DNA of 64,000 bases from Tethya wilhelma (taxonomy: Eukaryota > Porifera > Demospongiae > Tethyida > Tethyidae), in contig CAXIPT010000007.1 in assembly GCA_964030475.1 (NCBI GenBank), positions 4,669,607 to 4,733,606 of the forward strand, read 5' to 3'. The notes under the pieces are model-generated. The model was given only the letters and a program-made list of their open reading frames with translations, had not been told where the DNA came from and did no database searches. The position numbers were made by a program, and so were the translations under genes. This document shows, one piece after another, positions 1-11,673 of the stretch; positions within the stretch are counted from its first letter, which is position 1; every line of letters begins with the position of its first letter.

Positions 1-49
1 TGATAATTTAATCCGCTCTTTTACAAGTGCACTAGCTAGTTCAAATGTA

Positions 50-103
50 GTCTCGTGGACCAGACTCTTCCCAAGGGAAGAGGCTGGCCTGCGAGACTAA
101 GTT
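50..103. repeat. Short fold-back (hairpin) element
   Basis: Imperfect palindrome: the left half (TAGTCTCG, then a GACCAGACTCTTCCC-like arm) is answered by GGGAAGAGGCTGGCC and CGAGACTA. It resembles other short fold-backs in this window with GCCT-GTTCCCAGGC-type ends. No coding content. Confidence 0.5.
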
Positions 104-143
104 AGTTGAGTGTGCCGAGGCTTGTGCACCAGCGGTGCTTTCA

Positions 144-400
144 TTTTAGTGGGAAAGGTTCTTGGATTCTCCACTAGTTTTAGTGGGAAAGGTTCTTGGG
201 TTCTCCAGTAGTTATAATGGGAAAGGTTCTTGGGTTCTCCAGTAGTTTTAGTGGAAAAAGGTTCTTGGGTTCTCCAGTAGTTTTAATGAGAAAAGGTTCT
301 TGGGTTCTCCAGTAGTTTTAATGAGAAAAGGTTCTTGGGTTCTCCACTAGTTTTAGTGGGAAAGGTTCTTGGGTTCTCCACTAGTTTTAGTGGGAAAGGT
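144..400. repeat. 34-35 bp minisatellite, about 7.5 units
   Basis: Tandem copies of a unit beginning TTTTAGTGGGAAAGG and ending TTCTCCA(C/G)TAG. Units differ by single substitutions and one optional A. The array stops at a single N (401), so its true length is unknown. Confidence 0.85.
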
Positions 401-404
401 NTGT

Positions 405-612
405 AGTAGGTATTAAATGAAAATAGATTGGATATATACAGGATTAAAAGTTCAATTGTGAAATTTTATCTGGATAACCATGAAGCACATGACATGGTTG
501 AAAATGAACTGGAGGGTAAGAGTGAATTTTTATCAGCTGCAGCTCCTATATGTACTGTATAATGTATATACTGCAGAGGTGTTTCTCCTAATGTGCTTAC
601 AAAAGATTATAC
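405..612 (+). pseudogene. Decayed, internally deleted copy of the GNAT gene
   Basis: Positions 405-480 resemble the DNA just upstream of the acetyltransferase gene (about 3205-3290), sharing GAAAATAGATT and GAAATTTTA(T/C)(C/T)TGG blocks in the same order. Positions 485-612 then resemble that gene's last ~100 bases (about 4185-4290), including GAAAATGAACT and AGGTGTTTCT. Everything between is missing. The reading frame is broken, so this is a relic of a duplication followed by an internal deletion. Confidence 0.6.
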
Positions 613-704
613 TATGAGCTACTATACTCCTGGTTCAAGTTTGGTTAAAGCTAATAATAATTATTGTCATCGTGGAGTTTTTTTTTTTAATATGTTTTTT
701 TTTT

Positions 705-746
<42 letters not shown>

Positions 747-1718
747 TGAACTGATCATTATTTTTCTCTCTGTATATTATATAATTATAGCCGTGATGAG
801 TATATCAAGTTATCATGTAACACTGCTTAAGAAAATCAAGCATTTTTAATTTCAAGTCTACTCATTAATTAGCTAGAAACTAAAATTAAAGAGTGTTTTT
901 ATGTTTCTATAGCATCGATAGCCACCACTACTGGAGCTATTTATCTTATTGATATCTGAAAAATATATGAATCATGCATTGGATGACTAGGGATTGCCAG
1001 GTCGTATCTAAAGTAGATCTGAAAAAAATCATTACAGAATTTTAAGACAATGATGGATTATCTTAATTCTATCTTTTGAAAAGTAGCAATATCTTAATTT
1101 AGTCTCAAACATCATTAAGAGGTTTGTACAATCTCAAATATGTCTGAATCTGAATTTTGGAACTTCTGAGATTCAGATTTCATTCAGATACATGTGACAG
1201 TCACATGACCACATGAGTTTGAAATTTTGAAAAGCAAGACTTGCATATAGAGCTCTGTTGAGAGCCTAGCTCTACCAAAAGCGGGTCCAACTGGAACATT
1301 GATGTTAAACAGAGAGTTAAAGTATGTGCCAGCAATATCAAGCTATGATGGACTTCAAATTGCGTGAAAAACCAGTGTGAATACATGACAAGACTGAAGG
1401 CTCTATGGGAACTGCTACAATAAAAAGTAAGCGTGCAAGTGTGCTTCTAGTGGTTAATACATTCTTGAATATCGTGGATTTCAGGTTTCCTGATAACTTA
1501 CAGCGATTGGATACTGTCTATATATAAAGTGGTGAGCCTGCATGTGCTTCATTGATGTGATGGTAGCATTATACTGTGTATGTGTACACACAGTGGCATA
1601 TGTACGAAGAGACAGTCATTACGATCATCGGCTGCAGGGTCTCAGAAGCTCAGTTTACAAAGTACTCTGATCCACGGGGTATGGAAAAAATGTTAGCACT
1701 TTCAGTGATGATTGTTTG
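613..1718. other. Intergenic, no gene seen
   Basis: AT-rich DNA with a long poly-T tract at about 678-745. No ORF with recognisable protein features on either strand. Confidence 0.5.
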
Positions 1719-1928
1719 ATACCGTATACCGCTTAATTTTTGTGGTACTTAACTTTCGCGGTTTTCGCGGATGGAACGTTATCCGCGAAAATTGTTCAAC
1801 GAAAAATTGCATGTTCATATGCATGTGCTCACGAATGATATCAATCCGCGAAACTTATTCAACGAAAATTTGCAATAGCGTAATCCGCGAAAATTAAGTA
1901 ACCTCGAAAATTAAGCGGTATACGGTAT
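1719..1928. mobile_element. 210 bp MITE with 22 bp perfect terminal inverted repeats
   Basis: The left end (1719-1740, ATACCGTATACCGCTTAATT...) is the exact reverse complement of the right end (1907-1928). The interior is rich in CGCGAAAATT/AATTTTCGCGG sub-repeats. Ends read TA-CCGTA, compatible with a TA target-site duplication of the Tc1/mariner type. It is the best-preserved member of a family seen again near 36.9, 38.1 and 39.5 kb. Confidence 0.75.
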
Positions 1929-2167
1929 TCTATTGACTTATTCTCACAGGCATGGCTTAAAAAGGTGCTCCACAGTAACTAGAGAGAACATCAGCCTGCC
2001 AATACAAAGCTACAGCACAAGACTTGGATGTAAGAAAGAATGATTTCACCTGTAAAAGACAAAAATGTTTTGGTTTATTATTCCATGACAATTACGTGGC
2101 AGTCAAACTAATCTTATACTAAGAGCTACTGCTGCTCATATGTAAGCTCCTAAATGTTGTTTTGTTT

Positions 2168-2338
2168 TGTGTATGTGTGTGTGTGTGTGTNNNNNNNNNN
2201 NNNNNNNNNNNNNNNNNNNNNNNNNNNNNNNNNNNNNNNNNNNNNNNNNNNNCCCAAGAAAAGAACTTACTTTGTGGCGTCAAAGTTGGCTCAACACTTT
2301 CTGGTTCTCTGGAAATTGTTTTCAAGTAAGTCAGTTAG

Positions 2339-2370
<32 letters not shown>
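2168..2370. repeat. (GT)n microsatellite, N gap and (AAGT)n repeat
   Basis: A GT dinucleotide run enters a 62-base N gap (2191-2252). About 85 bases after the gap there is an AAGT tetranucleotide run (about 2338-2370). Confidence 0.85.
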
Positions 2371-2456
2371 TAGGAAAACAAAATTGCACTAGAGTGGCTT
2401 CTCGCAAGCGCTCTCTCTACGAGTGATCAGAAAAGTTTCGGCAAAGTTTAAGCCTT

Positions 2457-2531
2457 CCATGCAGTTGGTTTTCTGTAAAGGAGAGCCTCTGAGNCCATGC
2501 AGTTGGTTTTCTGTAAAGGAGAGCCTCTGAG
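2457..2531. repeat. 37 bp direct duplication around a single N
   Basis: The block starting CCATGCAGTTGG and ending GCCTCTGAG occurs at 2457-2493 and again at 2495-2531, separated only by N at 2494. An assembly join or an unresolved allele is the simplest reading. Confidence 0.8.
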
Positions 2532-2624
2532 CAAGTTTGAAGCCTCTACTTTGTGTTGTTAGATTTTTATGGCGATAAATATTTTGTATTGTGTCTATGG
2601 GACAGTCGACCCATTCCTACTATA

Positions 2625-3040
2625 CGTACTACCGTACGTATGATATCCGACAGTAGTGTGTCAAACTTTAGTTCACTGTTGGGCAGTGCACTCAGCTCCA
2701 GTAAGACAGGAGAGGGGTAGCCAAGGGTAGAACCAAACAGAAGGGCCAGTAGAGAAGACACCAACACAGCTAGTAAGGTTGTCCACCATCTCTCTCCTAC
2801 TTTAGGTGTTGTGTTGTTTGGCAACAAAACAGATGATGGTGAGTACACATCTTTGTCTGGTTGGCCTTCAGATGGAGGTATGTTATCACCATTAAAATCA
2901 AGTTTGGTTTCTTCAAAAAGTTTCTGCCTAGTCGAGAATGATTTGTAAGTGGTGCTAGCAGCAGATCTCGTTCTGCTATCTTCCAACAGGGATATCTTCT
3001 CTGTAGTAGAAACGCACCCACTCGTGCTACTGTGTACATG
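2625..3040 (-). CDS. Probable MFS sugar (GLUT-like) transporter, one exon only
   Basis: An open frame on the minus strand encodes a ~75-residue polar leader (EDSRTRSAAS...), then WWTTLLAVLVSS, LLALLFGSTLGYPSPV and a polar stretch. A basic/Trp start to a hydrophobic helix with G(S/T)xLGYxSPV is the usual first membrane segment of class III GLUT (GLUT8-like) transporters. No ATG lies in this frame before an upstream TAG, so the real start is probably in another exon. The rest of the transporter would lie at lower coordinates, where gaps and repeats hide it; I could not find it. Exon boundaries are approximate. It faces the plus-strand GNAT gene, so the two may share a divergent promoter. This rests on one helix; another membrane protein is possible. 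Confidence 0.4.
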
Positions 3041-3381
3041 TGGGCGGGGCTAGTAACCAACTCTGTCTGCTGATTCAGCTCAGCCTATGGCTCAGCTAGC
3101 TAGAGGTCAAGGTCAGAGGTCATACTGCTATGAATGCTCACTTCATGTAATTCATCATCTCACACATATTATCAGTGTTATAACTATAAGGTAAGACTTA
3201 GTTTGTTGTATAAGGAATGGAAAATAGATTTTAGATACATTATTTTTTTAGAAATTCAATTGGGAAATTTTACTTGGCCACTTTTGCATAAATTATTTTG
3301 TGTACCCATTTATAATGTGGCATAATCTTGTACCCATGTTTATTTGGCAGCAGAAAGTTAATAATTGTCAATTTATTTGAC

Positions 3382-4305
3382 ATGACTACTACAAGTGACA
3401 GTCCAGCATCCATAGAAGAATTCATTGTACAACAAGCCACCTCGAAAGAAGATTTTGATTTTGTGAAACAGTTAACTGCAAAAGAAGGGTGGGTAGTAGT
3501 TGGAGAGCATGCCCTACCTCATATAGGAACCTTAGTTAAGCCTGGATTCTTTATCGGATATCTTAATGGTGAAAGGATTGGTTGTGTGAGTGCCACTATG
3601 TATGGTGAGGGTAGTGACAGTGTATGTCATATAAGCTTCTACCTGGTTGACAAACAACATCGTGGGAAGGGATATGGGACAAAGATCTGGAATGTGATGT
3701 GGGAATCCATACCTAAGGAGTGCAACATCACTTTGGATGGACTGGTGGATAAAGTGCCTGTATACGAAAAGATGGGTCTTCGTCAAGCGTGGTTATGTAA
3801 AAAATACATAATTCCATGTTCCAAGGTAGTAGAATCATTTCGAGAGGTCAAGCCTGCATTCATGGATGCTGAGATTAAGCCACTACGTGATGTTGATTTT
3901 GAAAGCTTATTTTCATATGACGCATCTGTGTTTGGAGTAGCTCAACGTGACTTTCTACAGAGGTGGATCACAATTCCTGATAGTGCTGGGTGGGCTGCCA
4001 CAAACTCTAAGGGAGATATCATTGGATACACAGTCGTGTATTGCAGTGTAGCTGAGCATCACAAAATAGTTGGCCCTCTCTTTGCTGATGATATTTCCAT
4101 AGCTCGGATCCTTGTCTACTCAGCAGCTAAAGTCAGTATCAAGAAATGTGAGAAGCTTGTTTTTTGGGCTAACATAGCCGAAGTACGTCACATGTTTGAA
4201 AATGAACTAGAGACGAAGAGTGAATCGTCAGCAGTTCGCATGTTCAGCAAAGGTGTTTCTTCTAATATGTTTCTACAAAAGTTTATTGCTTCAGGTTTTG
4301 CATAG
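3382..4305 (+). CDS. GNAT-family N-acetyltransferase, two GNAT-like halves
   Basis: Single-exon ORF of 307 aa from ATG 3382 (MTTTSDSPASIEEF); the frame is open back to 3328 but the upstream residues look like UTR. The first half carries the acetyl-CoA binding motif A (HRGKGYGTKIW, fitting Q/R-x-x-G-x-G/A) with the preceding beta strand (HISFYLV). It then shows the VPVYEKMGL segment typical of beta5/alpha4 in GNATs. The second half (about residues 165-300) has the arrangement of an Acetyltransf_18-type C-terminal domain (DASVFGVAQRDFLQRW, IIGYTVV). Proteins with this architecture are animal acetyltransferases of mostly unknown substrate, and the sequence gives no substrate. A possible 3' splice site (TTTGGCAG, 3344-3351) suggests a non-coding first exon. 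The relic at 405-612 is a decayed copy. Confidence 0.8.
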   Translation: MTTTSDSPASIEEFIVQQATSKEDFDFVKQLTAKEGWVVVGEHALPHIGTLVKPGFFIGYLNGERIGCVSATMYGEGSDSVCHISFYLVDKQHRGKGYGTKIWNVMWESIPKECNITLDGLVDKVPVYEKMGLRQAWLCKKYIIPCSKVVESFREVKPAFMDAEIKPLRDVDFESLFSYDASVFGVAQRDFLQRWITIPDSAGWAATNSKGDIIGYTVVYCSVAEHHKIVGPLFADDISIARILVYSAAKVSIKKCEKLVFWANIAEVRHMFENELETKSESSAVRMFSKGVSSNMFLQKFIASGFA

Positions 4306-4441
4306 CCATATCTACAATGCCACAATCATGGCTAAGCAATTTATACTGTACATCAAGAAATAATTGCACAAAAATTAAATGGATAATTAGCATTCTATTA
4401 AGACTAGTCTACTGTTGTAATCACACATACAGACTGACAGT

Positions 4442-4856
4442 CTACTTTATCTTGCCAGCTGCTTTCAACTCTTTCAGAGCTCTTTTCTTGAGCCAATCGT
4501 GAACACGACTAGGCCAGTAGTGGGCATAATAGGCAATCATCAGCCAAGGCTGTGGGGACACCCACACCTGTTGGGAGAGGGAGGGGGGGAAGAGAGAGAG
4601 AGAGAGAGAGAATACCAAAAAAATAAATAAATAAATAAATAAAAAAGTGGAATCAATGTAATAATGGTACCAACCTCATTCTGTTTGTTGGAAATGGCAT
4701 TCAGTGTCAGTTCAGTAAACCTGGATGGACAAACAGAAGGTAGATAATACATTGAACACACAGTACTATGACATTCTCAAGGGGTTCTTCAGTTAGCTAG
4801 ACCCATTTTTTGCTTTGATAAACCCTTTCCTCTAGGCTATACCTTAGAGGAGCACA

Positions 4857-4898
<42 letters not shown>

Positions 4899-5281
4899 AA
4901 AGGCGGGCTTCAACAGACTGATGATTACAAGTACACTGTTCACCTCTTAACTGGCATCCCTGTGGAGAGGAACTTCTCAGTCACACCATAGGCTGTGCCG
5001 TCAGCTGTCACTGCATTGGCACTAGCTTGGGTCTGAATTGGACCGGGAACAACATTAGTTACAAAGACATTCTCTCCAGCCATCTATCAGGAGAAAGAGT
5101 GCACGTATGATGTATCAAAAGTTTCACAGATGACCCTTGTTAAAACAATTTTTTGAAAATGAGTGGACAAATTTGTAAAGATGAATTATAATTGCAGAAA
5201 AAACAACAACAAACTACTGTATGATCTACAAACTTTCCTCCCACATTGCACACACACACACGCACACACACACACACGCAC

Positions 5282-5325
<44 letters not shown>

Positions 5326-6328
5326 NACACACACACACACACACACACACCTCAAGACGGAGAGAGTCCATCATGCCAATAATTCCAAACTTGGATGCAG
5401 CGTAGGACGTCCGATTGCTAGGCCCCGCCTTCCCCCAGATGGAGGAGATGTTGATGATGTGACCAAACCCCTCGGAAATCATTCCTAGAAGACAACAGCA
5501 AGAAGAAACAAGCAAGCATGGTCTATCAAGCTACAAGTTGGAACCTTTTTCTATGATGATGGAGTCTTTGGACTATGGCAAGCACATAGTCAGGACACAA
5601 CACTAAAACATTGGACTGAGACATAGCAGGGATCAAAAGTCCAACATTAATATCAGATTCTGTATCTTCCAAACGAATGTGTCTTGAATCATTAGCTATC
5701 AATAGTTGGAGAAGGGAACCATTCTCCCTCAATAGTGTGCAAGTTGTGGAGCAATAGGAGGCAAAAGATATAGTGCAAGGAGCTACAGCTGGTGCTATTC
5801 TATGTACCAGGGAGGACGTCGTGTGTTAGGATCCACGGAGCAAAGAGATTGATCTCCATGATCCTTCGATGAACCTCCTCCTTGATGTCCACAAACAGAG
5901 CTCTCATTGAAATACCTAGTCACAGTGTTTGTGTGTGGATGTGCGAAGGGAAAAAAAAATTCTTGCAAAATTTGATCAAATCCACCAATACAGTTATATA
6001 ATTGATAACTCGTGTATTGTCTACAGTGTTTTCCTCCTCTAATTGGTGCATTATTATCGCTAATAAATTCAGTTATGCCATATATTATACAAACTTCCTA
6101 CATTGAACTGTGCATGGCTCAAATGCCAGCAAGGTACAATTATAGACCCGGCACTATCAGACACACAGGACAGTGTACATGTATGTACTGTATTTACATA
6201 ATTGTATGTATGTACCTCCGTTATTGACCAGCATATCAATCCTCCCAAAGAGCTGTTTGGCCTTTTCTGTAGCTTCTCTGACAGCCACAGGATCACTCAG
6301 ATCAAGAACAAGAATCCTTGAACCACAA

Positions 6329-6360
<32 letters not shown>

Positions 6361-6814
6361 TTTAAAACACTATTACATCTACGGTACAGTTAACTAGAAA
6401 TTTTTGAGGAGTTCGTGGAAAAATATATACTCCACTGAACCTTGTCCAACTTACTTTGCATTCTCTGGATTAGCCAGTGCACTTTGAATCTTCTCCATCT
6501 TGTCCTTGGAGCGAGCTGACATGATGACCTTTGCCCCCAGCTTGGACAACTGGTAGCACATCTCCTCACCAACTGCAAGAGAGACATAGAGAGAGAGAGA
6601 CAGTTATTATGAGGAGCCCCTGATAACATGCAATTATCTTACTTCCAGATGAGGCTCCAGTCACCCATACAACTTTTCCTTTGAAGTACTCCGGTTTGAG
6701 AGTGGTGCTCAATACCTGTAGGTCGGCATCAGCTCTGTAGAGGCTCCACAGCTTGTAGGCAATGTACAAGACGACAGAGCACAAAATCCACAAGAAGAGA
6801 GTAGCAAACTCCAT
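4442..6814 (-). CDS. DHRS7: Dehydrogenase/reductase SDR family member 7 (DHRS7-like)
   Basis: Eight exons join with matching phases: 6814-6643, 6572-6455, 6316-6216, 5915-5808, 5484-5351, 5083-4944, 4720-4675 and 4567-4442 (315 codons with stop, 314 aa; human DHRS7 is about 340). Residues 1-25 form an N-terminal membrane anchor (MEFATLFLWILCSVVLYIAY). The classical SDR signatures follow: TGASSGIG for NAD(P) binding, rebuilt across the exon 1/2 junction; NNGG-type motif at the exon 3/4 junction; Ser in NISS; and catalytic YAASK in exon 5. The order and spacing, including the ADADLQVLS leader and the VVWVTGASSG start, match DHRS7, an ER-membrane NADPH-dependent reductase of steroids and retinoids. 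The substrate in a sponge is not known. The exon 5 donor lies at the edge of a (GT)n microsatellite containing an N (5326). Confidence 0.92.
4590..4900. repeat. Microsatellites in DHRS7 introns: (GA)n, (AAAT)n, (CAA)n
   Basis: GA run at about 4592-4612, AAAT run at about 4617-4646 and CAA run at about 4858-4900, all inside DHRS7 introns. Confidence 0.9.
5250..5350. repeat. (CA)n microsatellite with one N
   Basis: About 100 bases of CA with a few CG interruptions. N at 5326. On the gene strand it is GT-rich and directly abuts the DHRS7 exon 5 donor. Confidence 0.95.
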
Positions 6815-7139
6815 GTCCACACTATGGTTTTATCAATGCGGTCAAGGTCAGAGGTCGCACTAAACTGGTAAAGGTCGCCAACCGCCAACCGCCAACCTTA
6901 CTCTATTTAGACGAAACTAAAAGAAAATTCAAAAAGACACATGGCGCCAACTCAGAACAGATCTTGACAAACTCAGCTGCTTACGCTTTCAACCTGATAA
7001 GCTTATTCATTCTCTCTGACTCATCAAGTAAGTTCGCCATTTCTTAAAATAATGACACATTCAAGTTGCTATCTATTGAAATACTGCATTAATAAAATGA
7101 TAAAATTTGACATAATTTTTGTGCGCAGCAGCTGGAAAC
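6815..7139. promoter_or_regulatory. Divergent intergenic region between DHRS7 and ELYS
   Basis: Only 325 bases separate the DHRS7 ATG (minus) from the ELYS ATG (plus), so it must hold both 5' UTRs and probably a bidirectional promoter. It contains a short repeat (CGCCAACCGCCAACC near 6880-6895). No TATA box stands out. Confidence 0.5.
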
Positions 7140-9711
7140 ATGTCAAAAGAAGTTCTCCAAACGCCCACCATCATCAACCCGCCCGTGAATCTCAGCTGTC
7201 CCTTAGAAGAGGAGCCTGCCTCGCTAGGACAGCTCAGCAGTGATGGCCAGCTATCGTGGATGGTGGTTGATAACACTCTGGTCGTTAATAGCACCACTAC
7301 CGGCGAATGTCTACAACTCTGGAGAGCTGGTGACCATGGTAGCATAAGCCATGTGGTTGAAGTAGACCTGAACTTTGTCGACGGGTCACTCCTGATGGTG
7401 GTAGTCAAAGAAAACAATCGCAGTGTCTTAGCCGTCCTATCCCCGGCCGCCTCCAAGCTGGTCCGTGCAGTAGCCATACCGTTTGAAGTGACCGTCGTCT
7501 GTCCGCTAAATTTCATTGATTCTGCTGGTATTTCTCACTCTGGTGTCGTACCCGGCTATCGTCAACAAGCTCAGTTGCTAGGAGACTCGCCCGTTGCTTG
7601 TTTCAGCGGTGCCATTGCTGTGGGAGGTAATAGGGGGATGCTCCTACTAATCGACTTGCACCTCAACACCACCAATGTTACCCACGTGAGTGTAATATTG
7701 CCGTCCCAACTGAAGCCGTTGGAAGGGGATGTTACCATGGAGGAGATACAGAACATCTCGGACAGTGGTCGACACGCCTGCATTCAACTGTCTCAAGGTA
7801 AAGGATGTTACTGTACAGCTACTGTACATGTCACAGGCAGGCATGCTGATCATGGTTTTAATGGTGTGATGTGAAATTCTTGGTGGTCAATTTTTTTTGC
7901 AGTAGAGGCCTCTTTAGCCAATTTAGTTAACAATTTTATTTGTATATAATGTTGATTTTGTTTTCAAACCATGACTGAAAATCATGAAATTTTGGGTAGC
8001 GATTTCCCCACTAAATGAGTTCATATAGCATTCATTTTCCCCCCAAGTTTTGTGTACAAAACTTAATTCCTGTTACTTACAGTATATGATTTCTTTATCC
8101 CTCCTCTTATTTCAGGTGGTAATCAGTTTGTCTATCAGCAAAAGGTCTTTTCTGCTAAAGCTGTGAAAGTCACAGCTCTACATTTCGTTCCTCAGTTGCG
8201 CTGTCTCTTTGTCGGCTACAGTTTTGGAGGATTTCAAGTCTTTGATGTTGCAACCTTGACCCTTCTCTCCTCTTCCACTGTCCCTCAAGTCAAACCACTG
8301 CCAGCCGTGACGCATTTCACGTTCGTTGAACCGGAACACGACCCGCGGTCTTTTGTCTACGTGTGGGTAGCCCAGGGTGCATCTGATATTGTCCGAGAAA
8401 GGTACAGTATGATTGAAGTTGTATTTGTACAAATGTATAGCTTCATCCCAGAGTATCTTTAGCCTTGTCCCCAGCCCCTGCGTGCTACTATGCCAATTTA
8501 TTTTACTGACAATCTTTACCAGACACATTTTATGTACAAAAAATTACGTAAGCACGTACTAAAAAATTAAGAAAATGGTAAAAATCGTCAATTCAATAAA
8601 TCAATACTAGCAGCACATAGAAGGCCTGGGAATGAGGCTAGGCTATTTTCACATTAATATTTTTACTCAAAATATAAAGAGGGATGGAATGAGGCTGGTA
8701 TTCTACAGTGTACATAATGCTCACCATTTTACTCTTGTACTGCAGTACTAACTGTGAGACGAAGCTAACCCTCTACCAAATGATATTTTCTGATAAGAAA
8801 TCTCCGACCAAATCGTCACGTGTGGCCTATCGTAACTTCCAGTCCCTTGGTCCTCGTATGGAGTATGCTCTCACCCCCACACCCTCCGTACCGAATCCCC
8901 TGTCCTCCGTGGGTACGAAACTACTCAAGTGTGACACCCCTCGACGATTCCACAATAGACCCGGAGTCGAAGGTTAACAATGATGTCATTTATTTCTAAA
9001 TAAAGCACATACCTATATAAAATGTTTATTTTTGTCTCATTCTATAGTGCATGGGTTGGATATGTCTGTTTCTGTGTTTGTGTGGGTGTCTGGACCTCCC
9101 GGGCAGCGGGATTATGTCGTTGGTCTGTTTGATATCAACCAGTGGTACCACGCTCAGATGCCAAACATCCTGAGGTGGAAAAAGTCAGGAAAATACACAG
9201 GGTATGTGTATCCATACTGGTTTTTTTTTTTTTTCTTTTTTCCTTTTTTTTTTTTGTTTTTGTTGTTGTTAATTTCAACGTGTGTGTGTGTGTGTGTGTG
9301 TGTTCATTATCTTCATCTCTCCATTATACTGATGTATCTTCATGCACATTTCCATCTCGCGTAGTGTTCTTGGCAGCTCCTACTTTGCCTTCTTCTCCAT
9401 CAAACCAGCCATGGAAGGCACCACAGCACCTGCCAACGTCTTGGTGAGTAGACCCTATAATTAAATGCAATGTGTCTCGTCCTGAGATTGTATTGTGTAT
9501 GACCTGCAGGACGTGTGTGTTCATGACCTGGTGCCGTTTGTTCGTCCTCCTCCTGTACCTGAGAGTCACATGTGGCCCACTGCCATGCAGTTTGGTGAGA
9601 CTATTTATTATACAAGAGAACTCCCCTATTGCCTGACCAGGAGTGTAGTTATAGTTACGAACAAAATTTTAGCCTTGTTCCCAGGCACTCTCTTCACTCT
9701 CCCTTCCCGTT

Positions 9712-9744
<33 letters not shown>

Positions 9745-10235
9745 CTTTTTTTTCTCCAGTTTTGTTATTCAAATGGGGGGAGCGTAGAAACTAGGCTGGC
9801 AGTATATTGTTTGCAACATCTGTTGACACTGTCAGTACTTTTGTATCTAACCTTGGATCAGTGTTTGTCTCAGACTTGACCTTGTCTTGAGACAGGAAAT
9901 GTTGTTTATTTGTGCCATCTTTACCATATGTTAGATTTCAAGCTTTTGTCTCCTACAAATGTTCTCTCCTGTCAGTTTCAAGGATTACAAAAATCTGTAA
10001 GTGGACACATTATAAGCTGCACTGTGCATTGCACTCCTGGATTATTGTGTGGTAAAACATAAACATCTTTTGTTTCTCTTCTCTTTTCTTGATGTCTTCA
10101 GGCTCTCCATGAGTTGGATGTTTGTAGAGGGTTTCTCTTCACTCAGCCAGAGAGGGTGTTCAACTTGTCCTCCAAAGCTGAGCTCCTACCACCAGGATGG
10201 GAAGACACTGTACAAGTTGCTGACCTCAAGGTGAG

Positions 10236-10286
<51 letters not shown>

Positions 10287-11673
10287 ACACACACACACAC
10301 ACATACACACAAACACACACTCAACACATGTCTCTATTTTCAGTTTCAGCGTCGAGCTCTACTAGACATCGCTGTTGACTATGGCTGTCCCTATCATGTA
10401 TTGACTTCATTTGCCGAAAGTTGGCTGAGTTCAGAGGCCACCGATCTGCGGATTGTGGAATGGGCATCATGGAAAATAGCCGCCATTGTTCGACAGAAGA
10501 GTGAACTGTGTACGTTGACGCATGCATGTATACTCTTTCACTAGCATGCTCTTGAATTAATTTGATTTCTGTTTTAAAGCAGAATTTTCCCAACCTCCAT
10601 CAAGTGCCTATTCCGGAGTGCTTCATTTTTTTAAAAAATTTTTTGAGCAAAATTGATGTGTTTTTTTTATTTTGTTATTTTTACTGATTGACTGTATTTG
10701 CTGATGACATCACATTCAGGTACTAGTGTGTCTGAAGGTCCATCTCAAGAAGTGCTCAGAAACTCTCTTTGGCGTCAGCTCTCTTCAATTCAGTACTTTC
10801 TGGAGAAGATTCTCCGCCACTCGCCTGAAGATGGCTACCTTGGTGAGCCACTGGGTAGCCACTGCCTTCTAATGATATATATATATGTAGTTCGTCTCAA
10901 GTGAATGGTTTTGCTGTACAATGATTATACTCTGATTCTTTTCTCTTCCATGCAGCTTCTACTTTCAACTCACTCTCTGATCTCTGCTACAGAGCTAGTC
11001 TGCACAAGAATGTGAGTAGTTTGCTTCATGTTGCTTATTGTTGTACACAACTGGTTTAATAATATAAACATATATTTTTTTAAATCACCCATTCTTGTCC
11101 TCCTTTTCCCTCTCTCCTTAGCTTCTTGAAGCTCTCTCTTACTTCACCTTTGGAGGAGGAGACAGTGGTAGTCTGAGGCCGTTCTCTTATCCCTACGCCA
11201 CTCTCGGCATGAGATATGACTTCTTGAGAAAGGAATGTGGAGACACGTGAGCCATTGTTGTAGCCATTTGGCTGCATGTTTGTGTAGTGACTGTGTGTGT
11301 GTGCGCGTGCGTAAAGTTGGTACACAATATCTTGATTCACAGCCATTTCCATAACAAATGGGTTAGAATTTTATTCTGTGTGTACGGGTTATGTGTGGGT
11401 ATACTCAATAAAGATTGGTTTACGATATCTTAATACATGTTCATACATTTCCATCAGCAAAAATTGTTAATGCTGAGTGCATGCAATTGATACTTGCATC
11501 GCATATTGATTCTCACATTATGAAGGCCTGTTGTGTTGTCCAGGATGAAGCTGATTGTGGACCGTGTCTGTGAAGATCTGGAGGAGACGTTTAAGCAGCC
11601 CTACCCTCCTTCCTCCCTGGAAGCCTTCCTCGAAGTCTTCTTGACTCCTCACGTCAATGCACAGCACTTCTTG
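7140..11673 (+). CDS. AHCTF1: Nucleoporin ELYS, exons 1-13 (N-terminal 760 residues)
   Basis: Exons inferred from GT-AG sites and phase closure: 7140-7797, 8116-8401, 8746-8972, 9048-9201, 9365-9443, 9510-9594, 9935-9996, 10102-10230, 10344-10509, 10720-10842, 10956-11011, 11122-11246 and 11544-11673. They total 2280 nt = 760 codons, ending in phase 0. Exons 1-6 give the seven-bladed-propeller-like N-terminal region of ELYS (for example GDHGSISHVVEVDLNFVDGS, VWVAQG). Exons 8-13 enter the alpha-helical ELYS domain (RRALLDIAVDYG, LRIVEWASWKIAAIV, YATLGMRYDFL). ELYS binds chromatin at mitotic exit and recruits the Nup107-160 complex to seed nuclear pores. Exon 7 (62 nt) is the least certain; it was chosen because it alone repairs the phase between exons 6 and 8. 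The start is MSKEVLQ. The coding sequence resumes at 35202 after a very long intron. Confidence 0.85.
8460..8640. mobile_element. ~180 bp fold-back element with TAGCCT...CCCAGGCC ends
   Basis: Left end TAGCCTTGTCCCCAGCC; right end GGCCTGGGAATGAGGCTA is its near reverse complement. It lies in ELYS intron 2. Lone copies of the same end occur at about 9671, 30450, 54545 and 61832. Confidence 0.55.
10232..10322. repeat. (TC)n(AC)n microsatellite next to the ELYS exon 8 donor
   Basis: A TC run passes into an ACACAC run within ELYS intron 8, starting almost at the donor. Confidence 0.9.

Noticed and set aside
5163..5515. His/Thr or Val/Cys repeat proteins in several frames
   Set aside because: They are translations of the (CA)n microsatellite in a DHRS7 intron.
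7073..7516. 147 aa minus-strand ORF opposite ELYS exon 1
   Set aside because: The plus-strand frame has the conserved ELYS blocks and correct splice phases; the minus frame has none.
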